Origin: Haemophilus sp.
Lineage (GTDB): Bacteria; Pseudomonadota; Gammaproteobacteria; Enterobacterales; Pasteurellaceae
Direction: 5' to 3'
DNA length: 64,000 bases
NCBI GenBank assembly: GCA_019423025.1
Contig: JAHZCD010000002.1
Location: forward strand, 1 to 64,000
In this document: piece by piece, positions 60,922 through 64,000 of the stretch
Position numbering within the stretch: position 1 is the first letter of the stretch
Layout of the letters: each line of letters opens with the position of its first letter
Program-made: the position numbers and the translations under genes
Notes under the pieces: generated by a model
Databases searched by the model: none
What the model was told of the DNA's origin: nothing
Seen by the model: only the letters and a program-made list of their open reading frames with translations

Positions 60922-62247
60922 TTAGGCTTTTAGTTTGTTTTTCTTACGTTGCAAGAAGTACACGAAAACGAGTAATAATGCACAAGCAAGAGACACAATA
61001 AACAAGCTACCAAAGAATCCATTCCAGTGGAGAGATTGAATAATCCACGCTAATGGGGCACCTGCCGCTGCCGCACCAATATAGGCGAAGAGACTAACGA
61101 AACCGGTAGAAGAACCTGAAGCATGTTTATGAGAGTTTTCAGCCGCAGCCATTGCGATAAGGAATTGCGGACCAAAGATAAAGAATCCCATCAGGAAGAA
61201 TAAGCCACACATCACAAAATAGTTATCGCTTGGGATGAACCATAATGCTAAGGATGTTGAAATAATACCTAACACATAAATGATGTTCATTTGGGTACGG
61301 TTTCCGTTGAAGAATTTATCAGAACCCCATCCCGCAAAAAGTGCGCCTAAGAATCCACCGATTTCAAAGAAAGAGACCGCAGAGTTCGCTTTAAGTAAGT
61401 CATAACCGTGGGTTTCTGTTAAATATAAGTTACCCCAGTCATTGATACCGGTACGGATGATATAAATAAAACACCAAGAAAATGCTAATGCCCAGATAAT
61501 GCTGTTTTTAAACACATAAATTTTAAGAATTTCCCAGTTAGATAAACCTAAACCTTCACTTTCATGTTCTTTTTCAGCAATATCATTACGCCATTCACCG
61601 ACTGTTGGAAGTCCCATAGATGTTGGGCGATCGCGTAATAAGAAACAAAGGGCAAAACCGATGACACAGGCAATAATCCCTGGCACGATCATACCGTAAC
61701 GCCATCCCCAATAAAGGGCAACGGCACCAGATAAAATTGGAATGAGTGCACCACCTAAGTTATGTGAGGTATTCCAAATAGCCCACCATAAACCACGTTC
61801 ATTACGTGAGTACCAAGTATTCAGGATTTTTGAACATGGAGGCCAACCCCAACCTTGGAAAAAGGCGTTGATCATCCAAAGGGTGATAAACATAAAGACA
61901 GATGAACTCATGCCGAATAGAATGTTGACGATACCCGTCATCATTAAACCAATCCCCATAAAGTAACGAGGGTTAGAACGGTCACCAAGGACACCTGATA
62001 AGAACTTGGATACACCGTAGGTGAGATAAAACGCAGTACCCATGATACCGATATCGGCTTTTTGTAGCCCTAAGTCCGTTAGCATGGCTGGCATAACGAA
62101 GTTAAAACTTTTACGAGTAAAATAGAATACGGCATAGCCGATATAACTGGTAATCATCAAATGTAATCGCCAGTAACGATAAGTTTTGTCGATCTCCTCT
62201 TTGCTTTTAGTAACCGGTAGATCCGGTGGTACACTGAAGATACCCAT
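60922..62247 (-). CDS. UhpC-like organophosphate:phosphate antiporter
   Basis: The 441-residue product belongs to the OPA family of MFS transporters and is nearest E. coli UhpC. Shared motifs are YRYWRLHLMITSYIGYAVFY, GVSKFLSGVLGDRSNPRYFM and LFAGWGSDKFFNGNRTQMN. In E. coli UhpC senses glucose-6-phosphate for UhpBA, but no uhpAB lies here, so a direct hexose-phosphate transporter is likely. AGAGGAGAAATATT precedes the ATG. It lies convergent with pfkA, which would use the imported sugar phosphate. Confidence 0.85.
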   Translation of the reverse strand: MGIFSVPPDLPVTKSKEEIDKTYRYWRLHLMITSYIGYAVFYFTRKSFNFVMPAMLTDLGLQKADIGIMGTAFYLTYGVSKFLSGVLGDRSNPRYFMGIGLMMTGIVNILFGMSSSVFMFITLWMINAFFQGWGWPPCSKILNTWYSRNERGLWWAIWNTSHNLGGALIPILSGAVALYWGWRYGMIVPGIIACVIGFALCFLLRDRPTSMGLPTVGEWRNDIAEKEHESEGLGLSNWEILKIYVFKNSIIWALAFSWCFIYIIRTGINDWGNLYLTETHGYDLLKANSAVSFFEIGGFLGALFAGWGSDKFFNGNRTQMNIIYVLGIISTSLALWFIPSDNYFVMCGLFFLMGFFIFGPQFLIAMAAAENSHKHASGSSTGFVSLFAYIGAAAAGAPLAWIIQSLHWNGFFGSLFIVSLACALLLVFVYFLQRKKNKLKA

Positions 62248-62380
62248 AATATTTCTCCTCTAATGATAATAATTCATTCCAGTATATTACAAAGCCGGTT
62301 TTCAAAAGGGGACTCAGATCAAAAAATAGGGAATTTATAGGAAAAAATGGCTTGATGAATCGTTGATTTGATTATGATGG

Positions 62381-62427
62381 AAAAAAGTGCGGTCAACATT
62401 TTAGGGTTTTGACCGCACTTTTTTTTA
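62381..62427. terminator. USS-pair terminator between folA and the UhpC-like gene
   Basis: AAAAAAGTGCGGTCAA and TTTTGACCGCACTTTTTT are inverted uptake sequences around a 10-bp loop. It lies just past the folA stop, upstream of the transporter start. Confidence 0.85.
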
Positions 62428-62445
62428 GGATGGTTTTGATATGTT

Positions 62446-62931
62446 TTATGCTTTACGCTGTAAAATTAAAGAACGACAATCATAGGGATTATCTGCATCC
62501 GCTTGACGATATTCTTCAAACTCGATGTTCCATTCTGCCCAATTAATTTCAGGAAAGAACGTATCGCCGTCAATGTCAGCTTGAATTTGCGTGAGATACA
62601 ATTTATCAGCTTTAGGTAAATATTGTTTAAATAACTCCCCCCCGCCAATCAGCATAATTTCATCAAATTCTTTAACAAAATCGACCGCACTTTCAAAATT
62701 CTCTTTCCAGATGACACCTTCATGTTCGTAAGGTGTACGTGAAAGGACAATATTGGTACGTTTCGGCAGTGGACGACCAATGCTTTCAAAGGTTTTACGT
62801 CCCATAATTACCGGTTTGCCCGTAGTATTTTTACGAAACCAGGCTAAATCGGCAGGTAAGTGCCAAGGCATTTGATTATCTTTTCCGATGACGTTATTTT
62901 TTGTTGTCGCAACGATCAAACTTAATGTCAT
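62446..62931 (-). CDS. folA: Dihydrofolate reductase
   Basis: FolA reduces dihydrofolate to tetrahydrofolate and is the trimethoprim target. The 161-residue product has the family start LIVATTKNNVIGKDNQMPWHLP, VIMGRKTFESIGRPLP, and IMLIGGGELF. The start at 62931 is preferred; an ORF reading from 62979 has no family support upstream. It lies between the transporter and the divergent proB gene. Confidence 0.96.
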   Translation of the reverse strand: MTLSLIVATTKNNVIGKDNQMPWHLPADLAWFRKNTTGKPVIMGRKTFESIGRPLPKRTNIVLSRTPYEHEGVIWKENFESAVDFVKEFDEIMLIGGGELFKQYLPKADKLYLTQIQADIDGDTFFPEINWAEWNIEFEEYRQADADNPYDCRSLILQRKA

Positions 62932-63072
62932 ATTTTCTATCCCATTTTTCTTTTTTTGCATTATATCATAGGTATTCACAAAATCTGAATTCGAGATGGG
63001 ATTTTTCGTGATTTTTATTTATTTTAGTGCTAATTTAACGCCAATTTACTATTTTTTTATTGAGGACAAACT

Positions 63073-64000
63073 ATGTCGGCAAATCGCAAAACAATCGTCG
63101 TAAAATTTGGTACTAGCACATTAACACATGGTTCTCCAAAATTGAATGCGCCTCACATGGTCGATATTGTTCGCCAGATTGCCCAGCTTCATCAAGCGGG
63201 TTTTCGTGTCGTGATTGTGACATCAGGTGCGATTGCCGCTGGACGACATTATTTAAATCATCCTCAACTTCCTCCAACTATTGCCTCAAAGCAGCTTTTA
63301 GCTGCAGTAGGGCAGAGTCAACTGATTCAAGCCTGGGAAAAATTATTTGCGATTTATGATATTCATATTGGACAAATTTTATTAACTCGTGCCGATATTG
63401 AAGATCGTGAACGTTTTTTAAATGCGCGCGATACATTACATGCGCTGTTGGACAATCACATTATTCCAGTGATTAACGAGAATGATGCGGTAGCAACGGC
63501 TGAGATTAAAGTAGGGGATAACGATAACTTATCGGCGTTAGTTGCGATTTTAGTGCAAGCAGAACAACTTTACTTATTAACGGATCAACAAGGCTTATAC
63601 GAAAGCGATCCTCGTAAAAATCCAGATGCGAAATTGATTCCAGTGGTTGAGCAAATTACTGATCATATTCGTTCGATTGCAGGCGGTAGTGGTACAAACC
63701 TTGGTACTGGCGGGATGAGTACAAAAATTATTGCAGCAGATGTGGCAACGCGTTCAGGTATTGAAACGATAATTGCACCAGGTAGCCGACCTGATGTGAT
63801 TGTGGATTTAGCCTACGATAAACCAATTGGTACGAAATTTATTGCACATCATTCAGATCGTCTCGAAAGTCGTAAACAGTGGTTATTTGCAGCTCCATCA
63901 GCGGGTATGCTGACGATTGATGAGGGTGCTGAAAATGCCATGTTAGTACAGAATAAATCGTTGTTGCCTGCAGGGATTACGGCTGTGAAAGGGCGTTTCT
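63073..64000 (+). CDS. proB: Glutamate 5-kinase, 3' end outside window
   Basis: ProB phosphorylates glutamate for proline synthesis. The partial frame starts [20 protein letters not shown] and continues through [34 protein letters not shown] and [19 protein letters not shown], the kinase core. The C-terminal PUA domain begins near residue 290 but is cut by the window end. The ATG at 63073 follows TTGAGGACAAACT. Confidence 0.95.
   Translation, partial: MSANRKTIVVKFGTSTLTHGSPKLNAPHMVDIVRQIAQLHQAGFRVVIVTSGAIAAGRHYLNHPQLPPTIASKQLLAAVGQSQLIQAWEKLFAIYDIHIGQILLTRADIEDRERFLNARDTLHALLDNHIIPVINENDAVATAEIKVGDNDNLSALVAILVQAEQLYLLTDQQGLYESDPRKNPDAKLIPVVEQITDHIRSIAGGSGTNLGTGGMSTKIIAADVATRSGIETIIAPGSRPDVIVDLAYDKPIGTKFIAHHSDRLESRKQWLFAAPSAGMLTIDEGAENAMLVQNKSLLPAGITAVKGRF

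Noticed and set aside
62250..62272. Fur-like AT-rich motif upstream of the UhpC-like gene
   Set aside because: About 13 of 19 positions in one alignment, but the right half is poor and there is no iron-related gene beside it.

Overview
The window is chromosomal DNA from a Haemophilus-type member of the Pasteurellaceae. The clearest sign is the uptake signal sequence AAGTGCGGT/ACCGCACTT, present in more than 40 exact copies on both strands, often as inverted pairs that serve as terminators. Gene content and order match what I remember of H. influenzae: folA-proB, ybaB-recR-topB-secG, leuABCD-dprA-yaaA-pfkA, and apaH/rsmA with lic2A-type glycosyltransferases. A sucrose-type PTS permease and several non-H. 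influenzae features make H. parainfluenzae or a close relative my best guess, but the species is not proven by the sequence.

Layout. 1-4051: tRNA-Pro, folD, ndh, an HI_0552-family gene and apaH. 4213-8686: a lipooligosaccharide (LOS) glycosyltransferase region wrapped around rsmA. It holds a frameshifted Lic2A/LgtB-like GT25 on the plus strand, then GT25, GT9, rsmA and LgtC-like GT8 on the minus strand. 9007-10811: infA and the rpsF-priB-rpsR-rplI ribosomal operon. 10960-15563: frdABCD (fumarate respiration) divergent from epmA. 15876-18647: an OmpP2-like porin, an array of palindromic repeats, then hemH and a MenI/YdiI thioesterase. 18946-25114: a possible 31-residue leader ORF, a 1695-residue trimeric autotransporter and a GT8 glycosyltransferase. 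25178-29703: gor, a YafJ-like amidotransferase, and an MFS transporter in an operon with yhhQ behind a preQ1-I riboswitch. 29953-35219: a FepA-like TonB receptor with a Fur-box candidate, rpmE, mutY-yggX-mltC. 35453-38537: tRNA-Phe, tRNA-Asn and the serine catabolic pair sdaC-sdaA. 38583-44870: a membrane phosphoesterase, ybaB-recR-topB-secG, tRNA-Leu, and a scrA-like PTS permease. 44960-47903: a lipoprotein and an AT-rich accessory segment with an unrecognised 355-residue protein, a pair of REP-like hairpins, and a trypsin-like protease. 47948-56892: metH and leuDCBA, with a leucine-rich leader peptide and attenuator before leuA. 57139-64000: dprA behind a perfect competence (CRP-S) site, yaaA, a lipoprotein, pfkA, a UhpC-like transporter, folA and the start of proB, which runs off the window.

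How the parts fit. Anaerobic and energy metabolism (frd, ndh, pfkA, sdaCA, PTS), surface structure (LOS glycosyltransferases, porin, adhesin, siderophore receptor) and DNA uptake (uptake sequences plus dprA) are what a host-associated, naturally competent commensal needs. The most unusual points are the adhesin leader ORF with helically phased TTTACA repeats upstream, the preQ1 riboswitch operon that includes an MFS transporter of unknown substrate, the accessory protease island with its REP-like pair, and the palindromic element family found between hemH and the porin and between leuA and leuB.
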